This document shows, in pieces, positions 1 through 10,191 of a DNA stretch of 64,000 nt. Within the stretch, counting starts at the first letter, position 1, and each line of letters opens with the position of its first letter. The translations under genes and the position numbers were made by a program. The notes under the pieces were generated by a model that saw nothing but the letters and a program-made list of their open reading frames with translations, ran no database searches and was not told where the DNA came from. This stretch comes from Isoetes taiwanensis (taxonomy: Eukaryota; Streptophyta; Lycopodiopsida; Isoetales; Isoetaceae). The stretch covers positions 99,558 to 163,557 of the forward strand of contig JAJEKV010000513.1 in NCBI GenBank assembly GCA_021234155.1, written 5' to 3'.

Positions 1-26
1 GTAAGCTTAATACAGTAAAGCAGGAA

Positions 27-347
27 GTGTTGCATGCTGGAACAGCTCACAAAACCGAGAAGAAGATAATTGATGTTGATGAGCATGTAGACACAACTCC
101 TGGTAGCAGCAGGAAAAGGAAACAGCAAATCACACCAAAAAGTAAAAGGACCCCAGGATCAGCCAAGCACAAGTCCACAAGGGTTCACACTCCACAGCCA
201 AGACATGGGAAAAAAGGTACATGCCTGTTTTCAGGCTCTGATTTTGAATTGACAGCATCAGAAGGTGCTGTAGACATTGGACAACAAACTACCAGCACTC
301 TTGACCTGCTGCAAAGACTTGGCAAAGCCAAAGTCTCGAGACACTAA
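27..347 (+). CDS. Basic, nuclear-signal-like exon, product unknown
   Basis: Open reading segment of about 106 residues with no domain I recognise. Its middle is very basic, with SRKRKQQ, PKSKRTPGSAKHKS and RHGKK clusters typical of nuclear localisation signals, followed by a more neutral tail (TTSTLDLLQRLGKAK). It lies on the same strand as the CTD-phosphatase-like remnant at 1188-2034 and could be an exon from that gene's N-terminal region, since plant NIF-type phosphatases often carry long, charged N-terminal extensions. That link is inference. The first ATG is at 27, but the open frame reaches upstream, so the true start may lie outside the window or in another exon. Confidence 0.3.
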   Translation: MLHAGTAHKTEKKIIDVDEHVDTTPGSSRKRKQQITPKSKRTPGSAKHKSTRVHTPQPRHGKKGTCLFSGSDFELTASEGAVDIGQQTTSTLDLLQRLGKAKVSRH

Positions 348-532
348 AGCATCTTTGAATCAAGGGAGATTCAAGTAGTAGTGATGGTGCCAACAATTAT
401 AGTATAGTTCCAAATTCTGCAATTTGCCTCTACAAAGGCCTCCTCTAACATTTATTCTTTGCGGGGGGAAGGAAAACGATGGCGAAGATGTCGGCAATCG
501 AGATTCGAACGGTCGTTAAGCGGTGAAACGAG

Positions 533-649
533 GTTGACACGGTCAAGGGCGGGAAGGTTGTGGAAGAAGAAAGTGAGGGTGAGTGAGAAAATGACCTTGA
601 TGAGGGCGTCCCCATAGAAGTAGCATTTGGAAAGAAAAACATGGCTAAT
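533..649 (+). pseudogene. Acidic exon-like segment before a GTAAGT donor
   Basis: In the frame that starts at GTTGACACG this stretch reads an acidic, linker-like peptide (VEEESEGE, then ENDLDEGVPIEVAFGKKN) with one stop inside it, and it runs straight into a consensus GTAAGT donor at 650. Acidic linkers next to basic exons fit the N-terminal half of a nuclear phosphatase-like gene, which continues at 1188. Assignment to that gene rests on strand, order and composition only. From 347 to 533 and from 650 to 1188 I see no further coding signal on this strand. Confidence 0.25.
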
Positions 650-1187
650 GTAAGTTTGCCTTATGTATTTCAGGCAAGCAAACCTTGATTTTGCAAGACA
701 ACCCTAAACCATCAGCCAAAAGGTTTTTGTTCAAACAATTAATATATTTGATCCCCTGTTTTATTCCACCTTTAATGTGCAAATTTTGGTTTGGATTATT
801 CAACTTAGGATTACGTAAAAACTTGTCTGCAGAGAAAAAGAAGGCAGCCAATGGTTATACTTAGTGAATCGATGAAGAAGACAATACAGATAAAGAAGTG
901 CCAAAGACAACCTCTAACATACAAAAAAGGTGCTGTTATCCTGTTATATTTCAGAATGTGTTTCAGAATTTCAGTTGTTAATTGCAGCTCATCCTTGCAT
1001 GTGAGGAGAACAAGGCAGTCGTGAATGAAGAAACCGGGGACAAAGGCAAAGCAAGGGTTACCGATAGCCGGAAACACCCATACATTGGGGCGTGGAGATA
1101 CCAATAAGGATGAATCGACTATGGCTATCAGCACTCTCCATCATCGGTAGCAAAGATAAAGCAGAGTCCAAAGAAGGTTAAAAGACT

Positions 1188-2034
1188 TTGTCCGGACCTC
1201 CCGATAGCACTTCCCAGCCAGAGTCCAAAGACACATTGCAAAGACGAGACAAGCACGATGCAGCACACATCGACAGTGATTGCAAACGTCCAAGGATGGA
1301 CACCCAGACGGAAGTTGATGGTGCTGGACGTAAATGGTGTACTGGCACAGACACAACAGAGGAGAATGAACGGGAAAATCTTGCCTCCACCACAAACCAA
1401 GCATGTTGTAAAAAAGCGCAAATAAGTACCTCATTTGCGACCGGGGTATCATGAGTTTGTGGAGTGGGCACTGCGCAGAGGTTTGATATTGTTATTTGGA
1501 GTTCTTCTCTGCCGGAATACAAGGGATATGGTGGATGCATTGTTCCCTGATTTGCAGACCAGATTCTTGAAGGTTTATGGTCAAGAGCATTGCTATGCAT
1601 GCAAGCATCCAAACAGACCAGAAAAGCAGATTTTTTTCAAGGAGTTGAAGGTTGTACTTGAGGATTTTCCTCAAAATCATGGTATGATTTTCTTGGTTGA
1701 TGACAGCCTACACAAAGGGTTTCTAAACCCTGCACACACAACCCTTCCCATTATGCCTTTCAAGGGGCAAGAAGAGGACAACTTCTTGCAGAAGTTTGTG
1801 TGTCCAACTTTGGAGTACTTGTCTTCCCATGCCGCATGTGAAACGATCTCACGGTTGACATCAGCGATGCATGGTTGGAAGAGGAGACAGGTTGTAGTCT
1901 TTGGATTCTTTGCCTCAACAACTATCTTGTCTCGGCCTACTATATCCTCAATGCTCCATTAGAAGTACAAAGGCAGCTGCTGGGCACCCTTCCTGGCGAC
2001 CAGCATGACTCTGAAGACTTCGATGACTCATGAA
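1188..2034 (+). pseudogene. CTD-phosphatase-like (NIF/FCP1 homology domain) remnant
   Basis: The core is recognisable as the FCP1/SCP homology (HAD-superfamily) domain: RPGYHEFVEWALRR, then FDIVIWSSS in a neighbouring frame at about 1484-1515, then FFKELKVVLEDFP and VDDSLHKGFLNPAHTTLP. These match the usual order of the domain's Trp-Ser-Ser block and its distal Asp-Asp-Ser block. Enzymes of this family remove phosphate from serine in the RNA polymerase II C-terminal domain or similar proteins. The N-terminal D-x-D-x catalytic motif, normally about 60-90 residues before RPGY, is absent: KKRK is followed almost at once by the RPGYHEF block. The frame shifts before and after FDIVIWSS and again near 1900, where the C-terminus continues as LWILCLNNYLVSAYYILNAP. 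I therefore call it a host pseudogene or a gene copy carried by a transposon. It faces the transposase-like gene tail to tail. Confidence 0.6.
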
Positions 2035-2039
2035 GTAAC

Positions 2040-2420
2040 CATTGTACAGTACTTTTTTGTAATATATATGTATGATTACTTTGTCTTATCTTCAGTATTG
2101 AGTGATATTGAGTGATGTTCTAATCTTGAGTGTACAATTTTACGTAATATATATCAAGCTTACTCTCCAATACTACAAGCATTGTTTCCAATACTAAGAT
2201 ACTCCAATAATTCAAACCAATACTACAAACATTGTCTTAGGGGCATTGTCTCCAATACAATGATCAAAATTTGAGACAAGTACACAAGTAACTACAGATT
2301 TGTTACAATGATAAAACAACTAGGCCAAGCATATTCAACCTTCATATGGCGTGATCGTCAAGGATCATCGGTGAGTAGCTTTGTTCAAGGGAAAATCTGT
2401 TGGTGCCGGGAATCGATTCA
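2040..2420. other. Short convergent spacer with CCAATACTACAA repeats
   Basis: AT-rich spacer between the phosphatase-like remnant and the 3' end of the transposase-like gene. It contains several degenerate copies of a short unit around CCAATACTACAARCATTGT between about 2165 and 2265, and TATATAT stretches that could serve as polyadenylation-rich sequence for either convergent gene. No gene seen. Confidence 0.3.
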
Positions 2421-5400
2421 TCTCAAACTTGATAGGCGAGCACGTGATGGTATGACTTTGGAAAGTCGCCTTTGTCTTCAAGTAGCTCCCAACTACCATC
2501 CGGCCGGGCAAAGATAGTACAAACCAGCCAACACATGTTCATCCACATTGAAGGTTCGACTTTCAGCCTATCCTTGACAATTACGTCAAGGATATGCCTC
2601 GACTTAACACATTTGACCACATAGAAATCTGCATTCTCCTGATTTCCCCGCCGGCTACAGCAACAAAGTTATCACCTTCCTCCACGTTCCGGGATAGCCA
2701 TTCTCCATCACCTTCAAAAATGCCTCATCGATTTCGTCTTGATTACCTTCACGGTAGACTTATCGGCTTTAGTGTAACATATTTCCAATTCTTCAATCTG
2801 TGCTTGTTCACACAAGATGACCCGGTTTCCTTCAAAAAAGTTACCACGTAAAACAACTTAAACCTCTATGAGCCACCCTTGTGCTTGATTTGGCCAAGTA
2901 TGTCCGGGATCTTTGTGTATTTGCTTGGTCCCTTCCCACCGCACGCGCGATCCGGTCTCCGTCCTATCAACATCATCCTTTCAATTACCGGAAGTACGCA
3001 AGGAAACAATGTGTATTGCATCTCACTGAGACAAAGATAATACAAAGACTACTCATCACAAGATAAAGCAGTTCCGTGACAAAGACTTAAAGCAGATGAA
3101 AGCACTATTCAAAGACATTACAAAGCTTTTCTGGCAAAGACTACTCAACGAATCTGGCCGGATGAAAGCATAATACCTTTTGATGTCCCCGTTGTTGGTA
3201 CCTTCATTCCAGCGAGTTGCGAATTCACATGCATCAGCAGCACCCCTAAATCTCACCCCATCATACTTGAGCTGCTCTCTAGTGAATGCCCCTTTAAGGA
3301 CTGCCCCTTGCCCATCGTGCTCTCCCTTACCATGGGCTGTCCCAAAGAAATTCCATACTATTTCCTTCCCTAGCTCATGGTGATATCTTGGTAGGAAATA
3401 GAATGGCCGGGCAGATTTGAATTGGCTAGAACAACCATCTGACCAAACTATATGCCTGGAGAAATCTACACCATTTGATACAAGCCATGAATTGTGCTTT
3501 CTAAGACAGTGCTGCACAAAAAGAGTGTCATGAAGCTTGTCATCACTCAAGTAAAAATGGGTTTCCTTCAATAGCTTTCTGATCCCAGAATTGATGTCCA
3601 TCCTATATGTGATGTGGACGAGAATTGTTATCTGGTCATTGTGCCAATGCTGGCTTTGAACCTCCCTTTGTATTTTTATGCTGTAATTCTCTGCAAAATC
3701 AATTACAGAAACAATGGTGTCATCTTGGATATTGTCCAGGCAACTCCTGAATTGCATGGCCTGCCATCTAGCCCTGTAATTGTGTGGCACGAATATCTTC
3801 AATGTGGAACACAGATATGAAATGAAATCCTTCAATGGCGTTCTCTTGTAAGACAATCTGAGGACTGGCTTTGGTCCTTTCTTTTTTTTCCCCTTGCCAT
3901 TTGAGGTCTCATCTTGTGCTGCAGCTTCAGTATGTGTCCCACCAGCTTGCTTGGATTTCTTACTTTTGTTTCCCTTCTTCTCAACTTGTGCTGCAGCTTC
4001 AGGCTGTGTCCCACCAGCTACCTTGGATTTCTTACTTTTGTTTCCCTTCTTGGTGGCATTGGCTCTTTTCTTTCTGCTGCCACCTGGCACCTCCTTGGTA
4101 ACGCAGTCTGCAACTCCACCAGCCTCTTCTGTCTCCACTGGAATCTGTAACAAGGTCTGTAGCATAAAACAGAAGATTAGCGCAAGTTGAAAGCACAAAA
4201 GCAGTTTTCAGCGGATGACAGCACATATCAGCATGTTGCAGCATGCAATGAAGAGAGTATTACCTTTTCAAACGTCTTCCATTCAAGCAAGAACTCATGA
4301 TTCTCTCTCTCCCTCGCTCTTGTTGCAAACCACAGCCCTCCAAAGCTCGCTGGTTGAGTCATACATATATTGGCTGGCCAGACACGTCTCACCAGGTCCA
4401 CAGACCTCGCAGGTGCACTTGCACTCATCACCATGAAATCCAGTTTTCGCTGACCTTAATGCATTCAGGGCTACCCTGGCATACTCCAACTTCATATGGT
4501 ATATGCAACAACAGGTTTCCCTTTCTGATACTTTCTTTACATAAATAGGCTTCAACTTCTCGAAAGCCTTTAAGCAAACAGGGTGTTCAGGATGTGCCTT
4601 TTTGTATTGTTGAAATAGCTCCAGCTGAATAGTGGCCGTTGGTTAGAAATATTTATGCAACAATAGCAAAGAAAAATTTGTATGGAAACTTATACCTGTG
4701 TGACCTCCATAAGGTGCAAGGGATAAGAAATTCGGAAGCCTGACTCTCCAACAGTGTTCACAACATCTTTCTTGCAAGGAGAGACTCTGCTATTTTGTTT
4801 CCAGAATTCTGTTATGCTTTGCTTGCAAGCAGGGGTGAGAGAATCACACCTCAACCTCCTTTGGAAGCTAGACCACGGACCATTTCCAAGGACGGCTTCC
4901 GATTTTCTTAATGCAGCAGTTGCAATTGTTGACCTCATGCAACCTATCATAAGAAATATTGCACATTAATCAATGAACATATCTCATCCAGCATCACTCA
5001 GCAGATACAAGCACTTAAAAGCACTTAAAAGCACGAAGAAGCACAGGCATGAAAGCAAGAATTAGATGCACCTAACAGCCCTGCCATAGTGGAATTGCAT
5101 CTCGATTTTGTGGAAGAAGCCATCACCGTGTCGAGGTTCGGCTCTCCAAACATCATGGTTCCTTTGCCTCTTTGTGGCTGCCATTGTCTGTTTTCAAGTT
5201 GTTGAGCAAAGACCCACGCCTTGCACTCCTTTGGATTTGGCAAAATTCCAGGTTCTGAGATTCCCATTTCGTGGTGATGAACCACCCTCTTCATCACATC
5301 GGCCTTGAGTTCGGGTGAATGTTTTTTGGTGAGCTTATTGAAGTAATCAACTACTTGCTTGGCTATTTCTTGCCTGCGTCTCATGCTCAGATCCTCCCGT

Positions 5401-5840
5401 TCAGCCGCTGCTTTTCTCATCTTATTCCGTAATCTGTATTCTCTCTTTCTCGCTGCATCCAATTTCTTGTAAATTGCAGAGGAAACTGGATCTTCACGTG
5501 ATATTTCCTGTGTTGCATTGACATCCAACAAATCTGGAACACTGTATTGGGATTCATCAGGCCGAAAATCCAATGCTAAACGTGTGATTGCCTCAGGCGG
5601 TATCGAGGGGCGCCATGAAATTTCTGAGAGAGGGAGGATAAGTGAATTGGAGGGAGAAATTTCGCGGGCCATGACGAAGTAATCCAATTTGCAACGTACT
5701 ACCACACCACTCGCGCGAAAATCCAGCCAGAAGCCCACAATCATTTTCCTAACGGCTCGTTCGTGAGGTGGACGTGCGAGTACATGAAGGGCGTAAAAAG
5801 AAATGGAGGCGTTACGCCCATCAGCACCCAGATTAAGCAA
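2420..5840 (-). mobile_element. DDE transposase-like gene, multi-exon, DFAENY/SDG/HGKG family
   Basis: Spliced gene read on the minus strand. Exon A is 5840-5072 (basic coiled region, phase 1 donor GTGCAT). Exon B is 4943-4696 (82 codons, donor GTATAAG). Exon C is 4624-4264 and carries a Cys cluster, CCCIYHMKLEYARVALN and CKCTCEVC, probably zinc-binding. Exon D is 4156-3177 and holds the catalytic-looking core: DFAENYSIKIQ near 3700, VWSDGCSSQFKS near 3439 and FGTAHGKGEHDG near 3334. I recognise this order from transposase-derived proteins in plants and animals, but I cannot name the superfamily. Exon D also has a 24-residue unit repeated twice (KKGNKSKKSK-x-AGGT-xx-EAAAQ). C-terminal pieces lie at about 3045-2880 (KGPSKYTKIPDILG) and 2620-2420 (PDGSWELLEDKGDFPKSY). 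The frame shifts inside a GAGAGAGAGA run near 4305 and again in the last exons, so it is probably inactive or recently dead. It could instead be a domesticated host gene. Confidence 0.6.
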
Positions 5841-5877
5841 AAGCAGGGGTGCTGATAGCGGGCTAAAACCCTGCTAT

Positions 5878-5901
5878 AAGCATGCGTCCGGACGCATGCT
5901 T
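5878..5901. repeat. Perfect 24-bp palindrome upstream of the transposase-like gene
   Basis: The 12-base half AAGCATGCGTCC is followed directly by its exact reverse complement. A wider pair, AGCAAAAGCA near 5837 and TGCTTTTGCT near 5896, is also inverted. It sits about 40 bases upstream of the first ATG of the DDE transposase-like gene, where a transposon end or a transposase/regulator binding site would be expected. No matching terminal repeat was found on the far side. Confidence 0.6.
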
Positions 5902-7288
5902 TTGCTACCCACCAGCATACTTTCACCCTTTATTAGACGTGGTGACTTTTCATGTTCTTTTAACCCATAGTTTTTATCATTCTTCCTCGTTTCCTCCGTT
6001 TTTTGCTCAATACGCAGGGTATACATGTTGAGGTTCGTACTCACGGTTGCTGGCGGTCCTCGTCCTCTCGCGCTCGCTACGTGGTGTGCGACTTTACTCA
6101 ACATCTCCATGTTTTTCGTTCGATCTTTATGTCTATGCATTTTTACATTCCTATGCGTACGTTTTTTCCTCTTTGCCTTATTATCTCAGTTACTTGTTAT
6201 TCTGCCTTCTTATTTATCGTTATTGTTTATTCTTTTTGGGGATCCATGATGAAGGGTTCCTTTGTTGACTTATCTCCCTCTAGATATTGGCCACAGGTTC
6301 AGCTCTTCTTCTTCAACTTCGCTTTTTTCTCCACGGCTGCTGCCGTATTTCTTGCTGGTTCCCCGCTGGTAATCAGCAGCAGCGGCTTCCCTCTCGCTTG
6401 AACGGACTCTTCGGACCACGGTTCCCTTTCTCCCCCCTGCCATTCCAAAGCGAGACCCACTTGCGCGTGCTCATACGATTTCTTTAGCTCGCTTGCCTTT
6501 CGTTTGCATGCCCCTCGTCATTATCCTTCAAAGACACCTCTGGCAGCCCTCTTTTTCGCCTCTCCTTCCTCTCTCGTCCTTTATCCTATCCGATTGCTTG
6601 GAGGTGGTGACGGGTGTATCTTCTTGCTTTTCGGCTTAAATCCGTTCGATATGGTGCTCATTACGCTTTCGTCGCGGCGGAGGCCTCGGTTGCCGCCTTT
6701 CGGGGGGTTCCACATGATGATGCTGGCGCTCCACGGTCGGCCGGCGCTCCTCTTCTTCTCCTCCCGCTATGTGCTTTTGCGACCCAACTCCACACCGGCG
6801 GTTCTAGCTGCTGTCTATTGAGGGTTTTTTCACTTGTAGCGGATCTTTTCTATTTGGTATGCTCATTATATATCTTTTGGCGTATTTGCTATTTGGCTTT
6901 ATCATCTTTGGCATATTTGCTATTTGGCTTTATCTAGATAGGATGCATATTCGTTTGGCCTTTGCATTGAGATTTTCCGACATGGGTGTATATTGGATTA
7001 TTCTTTCATTTTTATGCTTCTCTTTATTTAAAGATATGGGGTGTCCTACGTTGTTGTCAGGCATGGGTTTATATTTGATCATTTTTTCCTTTTTATGCTT
7101 CTCTTTATCTAGGCATGGCGTGTATTACGTAGTTATACGCAAGCTGTTATATTGGGCACATTCTAATGGCCACTTTTAGTTTTCGTGTTCTTGATGTTCT
7201 TTTTTATGGTTTTACATTGATGCTTTATCCTTCTCTAGATGTCGCGTTTTTTTATGGACCGTTTTTTGTTGGGTGGTGCTGTTTATTT

Positions 7289-7795
7289 CCACCGTGATGG
7301 TGACATTCATGTCTATTTATTATCTTTAGTGATGTTGTAAATACCATTGTCTAGCATTATTTTGCAATGCATATTTCTTTTTACATGATTGTTATCCACC
7401 CGTTGGGTGCCGCTTTTTTCCACCATGGTGGTGATGCTATTTCCATCTGCGGGTGATGCTGTTCATTGTGCATTGTGCATTATGCTATCCTTATGCATCA
7501 TTTGTCAGGGCATACATTTCTAGCTAACCGTTGAGCTCTTTGTTCACAGTGTATTGGGATATCATCGTGCATTGTGCTATTATTATTTATCATATTTGCT
7601 ATTTCGCTATGATTAGATGTGCCAGATATTGCGTTTTTTGCAATTTTGTGACATGAGTTTCTCTTGGACTATTTTTTGTGGGTGGCGTTGTTTCTTTCCC
7701 CCCCGATGGGGGCGCGAATTTGTATTTATCCTGGTTTTTCTTCCACCCGCTGGGTGACGCTTTTTCTCCACCCTCCGGGTGATGCTATCTCTCTT
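7289..7795 (+). repeat. Cluster of short imperfect palindromes CCACC-N-GGTGAYGCT
   Basis: Six or seven copies of one small hairpin-forming unit occur here: near 7289 (CCACCGTGATGGTGAC), 7396 (CCACCCGTTGGGTGCCGCT), 7420 (CCACCATGGTGGTGATGCT), 7443, 7699, 7743 (CCACCCGCTGGGTGACGCT) and 7768 (CCACCCTCCGGGTGATGCT). Arms are conserved while the 3-5 base centre varies, and each is embedded in T-rich DNA. Compensating arm sequence with a variable loop is the pattern of a spreading mini-hairpin or of selected secondary structure. Confidence 0.6.
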
Positions 7796-8348
7796 TTTCA
7801 TGTATTGTTGATTTCCTCATTACTAAGCGCTCACATCGATTTGAGTTGTTGTGCAGCTTGCCGCTTCGCCGTCATGCACATTCATTCGGCCCTATCATTC
7901 GGCGTTCTTTTATATTTTACATTTCAACAGGCGTTCTTATTTTTCTATCATGTCCCTTCCGATTGTCATTACGTTTTTGGTTCCTTTATCATGTCCACTA
8001 TTGTCTTTTGCTTTAGTATTTCAGACCCTATATATGGCCCTAGCTTTATTTTTAATCCGTCACTTTACCTAGTCTACAACCTCTTCCTGTCATGATCTAG
8101 TAGTGCTCCTTCGATGTTTTTCTGCAGGTATCTCTGGCTGGATGCGCAGGAGGGGTTGGGGCACTTCTCCTCATTCTTGACTTGGAGTTCTATCTTGCGC
8201 TTTGGATTTCGATTTGATTTTGATTCACCTTGCTGTCGTCTTCGCTCTCTCCACTCTTCCTTCCACACAAATGTCCTTTGCGACCCTACTCAACACTTGG
8301 AGGTTTCGCGGCGCCTGGGTTTATAGTTAAGGAAGTCCTTTGGTAGTC

Positions 8349-8386
8349 GGCCGGTTTTGTGTCTCTCGCGAGTCCTTTCCCAGAAT
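8349..8386 (+). repeat. 38-bp direct repeat, distal copy of the B3 gene leader
   Basis: Identical to 9267-9304. The unit begins GGCCGGTTTTGTGTCTCTCG and ends CTTTCCCAGAAT. The proximal copy ends 25 bases before the B3 start codon, so the unit is probably part of that gene's 5' leader or core promoter. The 880 bases between the copies are T-rich and contain three of the short palindromes. Thirty-eight bases is too long for a normal target-site duplication. Confidence 0.75.
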
Positions 8387-8428
8387 CCCATCGATCCGAG
8401 CCATCGGATCGCCATTCTGGGAAAGGAC
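8372..8428 (+). repeat. Long hairpin, 15-bp plus 8-bp perfect stems
   Basis: GTCCTTTCCCAGAAT pairs perfectly with ATTCTGGGAAAGGAC, and inside it CGATCCGA pairs with TCGGATCG around a four-base loop, leaving only a small asymmetric bulge. The outer left arm belongs to a 38-bp sequence that is repeated just before the B3 gene start (9267-9304), but that second copy lacks the right arm. It could be a small inverted-repeat element or a cruciform/RNA structure. Confidence 0.7.
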
Positions 8429-8684
8429 GAGCCCCTATATTAGGCTAGTTCCATTCTCAGGCCGGTTATCGGCGTCTTCTCACAGCAGCATTTTCTTCGT
8501 GCTCGTAGCTTCCCCCCTTCCCACCCCACTGCGTGGGTATGGTAATGCGTCTTTTTCATTTGTATTAGTATTGGTCCTTGCTCTTTTTGTGGTTTTCACT
8601 TGTGGGTGTCGCTTTTTGCCTTGTTTCTTTGTTTCCTTGGCATTTTCTGTGTTTTTTCTCGGCGATGGCGATCTTTATTTATTT

Positions 8685-8766
8685 CCACCTTGAGGGTGAT
8701 GCATTTTTATATATCATGTTTTCCACCCACTGGGTGATGCTTTTTCCACCTTGTCGGTGACGCTAT
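8685..8766 (+). repeat. Second cluster of CCACC-N-GGTGAYGCT palindromes
   Basis: Three copies lie at 8685 (CCACCTTGAGGGTGATGC), 8723 (CCACCCACTGGGTGATGCT) and 8747 (CCACCTTGTCGGTGACGCT), with the same arms and variable centre as the 7.3-7.8 kb cluster. Confidence 0.6.
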
Positions 8767-9266
8767 CTTTTTTTGTTCTGCTCTTTTTCTGTCGATTTTT
8801 ATGCCTTATCTCTTCCAGCTTTCTTGATGCGGATTCTTTTTATGGCTAGGCTTGTTTCTCTGACTCTTTACGGGTGTTTTTTGAGTTTTTGGTCTTACAG
8901 GATTTCGCTATCTTCCACCGGCTTTTGGGGTCCTGCTGGTTTCCGTTCGTCATCCTCGTTGTTACATGGGGTTTTTTCGCGGTTGTTTGGGGTCGTGCTT
9001 CCGGTTTGCCTTCGCGCTCGTCCGGTTTCTCTGCTCTCTAGGCACCATATTCGAGGTTGGTGGCGACCATTTCTCATTAGGGTTTTCCTCGAAAACCCGA
9101 AAGGGCGGGGTTTTTTATCCCGATGAGAACTTGTCGCCATTGCCCTCTTATCATGCCTTAGCACATTTTCTTTTTTTGGGGTAGTCCGATATTGTTCCTA
9201 TGTTCGGCTACCCCTCTCTCTTCTTATACATTGTATACTGCTGCTGTGATGAATGACAAGCCTACC

Positions 9267-9304
9267 GGCCGGTTTTGTGTCTCTCGCGAGTCCTTTCCCA
9301 GAAT
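9267..9304 (+). promoter_or_regulatory. Proximal copy of the 38-bp leader repeat
   Basis: Exact second copy of 8349-8386, placed 25 bases before the ATG of the B3 gene. Its CTCTCGCGAG core is itself palindromic. A role in transcription start or leader function is inferred only from position and exact conservation. Confidence 0.45.
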
Positions 9305-9329
9305 TTGCTGTAGTTTCCAATCCATAGCG

Positions 9330-10191
9330 ATGGCGACTGTATTTTTGGTAGACGTAAAATTTGGCCAACTACTGGTAAGCTATTTGTTGATTTACTGTAT
9401 TTTAGATGCTACTAACATAATCGGGATTCTACAGGAAGCCGATGGAGTCATGCTTGCCAAGGATCAGTATATCGTTGGTATTGGTCCTAACCGAAAGGAG
9501 TACTCGATTTTTATAGCATCTGTGGGTGGGCGAACATTTTTTACAGAAGGTTGGGAATCCTTTTTACACGGAAATAGTATGGTGGAAGGAACTGCTCTCT
9601 TATGCAGTGTATCAGACAATGGGACACGTTTAACAGCAGCAATATGTGATGGAAATTATCGTGTGAAGCCTATTGGCAACTGGCAGCTTGGAGATTCTAG
9701 CAACCATCCACCTCATAAAAAACGGCATAATACTCGTGCTCCTCCAGTATACAATGAGCTAGACTCATCAGATGAGGATTCCTCTGATGAGGATGAACCT
9801 CCATCGGGTAAACCATTTCGTGTCACTCTCCTCAGAGCCAACATTAATAGAGGCCTGGTATGCTTGCATTTTCTTGTTAACCTTTCTGTTAACTTTTCTG
9901 TTAACTTGCATTCGTTAAATTTTCTGTTGTCCATTTGTCTAGGTATTGGAGAACGAGAATAAATGGCGCTGCCCACCTAAGGGATATACAGTAGTAATCA
10001 CTGGACCAGAAAATAAACAATGCACGTTGGCAGCAAAGAGAAGCAGAAACTGTCTAGGTGACGGCTGGAACGGTTTTAAGAAGATGTTTGGATTAAGTCT
10101 TGGAGACGTGCTTGAGTTTAACTTTAATGGAAATAAACTAGAATGGGATATGAAGATACTGAAAGGTGCTGCACTGCACAAGCTTAGGTAA
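9330..10191 (+). CDS. Two-domain B3 DNA-binding protein (3 exons)
   Basis: Exons 9330-9374, 9435-9857 and 9943-10191 join in frame to 238 residues; both introns are GT-AG (60 and 85 bp) and phase 0. The ATG at 9330 is chosen because MATVFLVDVKFGQLL leads directly into the first domain and the first donor is GTAAGC. Domain 1 (about residues 3-95) shows the B3 pattern, including RTFFTEGWESFLHGNSMVEG and a final basic strand. A linker rich in Ser, Asp and Glu (LDSSDEDSSDEDEPPSG) follows a basic HKKRH stretch. Domain 2 (about 150-235) has PKGYTVVITGP, GDGWNGFKKMFGLSLGD and VLEFNF. B3 proteins are plant-specific nuclear DNA-binding factors; this layout resembles the REM/VRN1-like group, but subgroup and target are not determinable. 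No frame break is seen. Confidence 0.8.

Larger units (their letters stand above)
5902..9266. other. T/C-rich non-coding region
   Basis: About 3.3 kb with a strongly T/C-rich plus strand. Long open frames here are hydrophobic by-products of the pyrimidine bias (Phe, Leu, Ser) and show no family. It holds a 30-bp tandem duplication (TTTGCTATTTGGCTTTATC, about 6880-6935), related copies of a unit around TTTTTATGCTTCTCTTTAT at about 7010 and 7090, and the short palindrome clusters listed separately. It may include the distal promoter of the B3 gene. Confidence 0.5.

Noticed and set aside
6003-9126. Several hydrophobic open frames of 100-140 residues on the plus strand
   Set aside because: They are what T/C-rich DNA yields by chance (Phe, Leu, Ser runs), overlap one another in different frames and show no domain or splice logic.
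9192-9329. Longer N-terminus for the B3 protein starting at 9192
   Set aside because: Runs through the duplicated leader repeat and reads through the first intron; the ATG at 9330 with GT-AG splicing gives a compact domain start.
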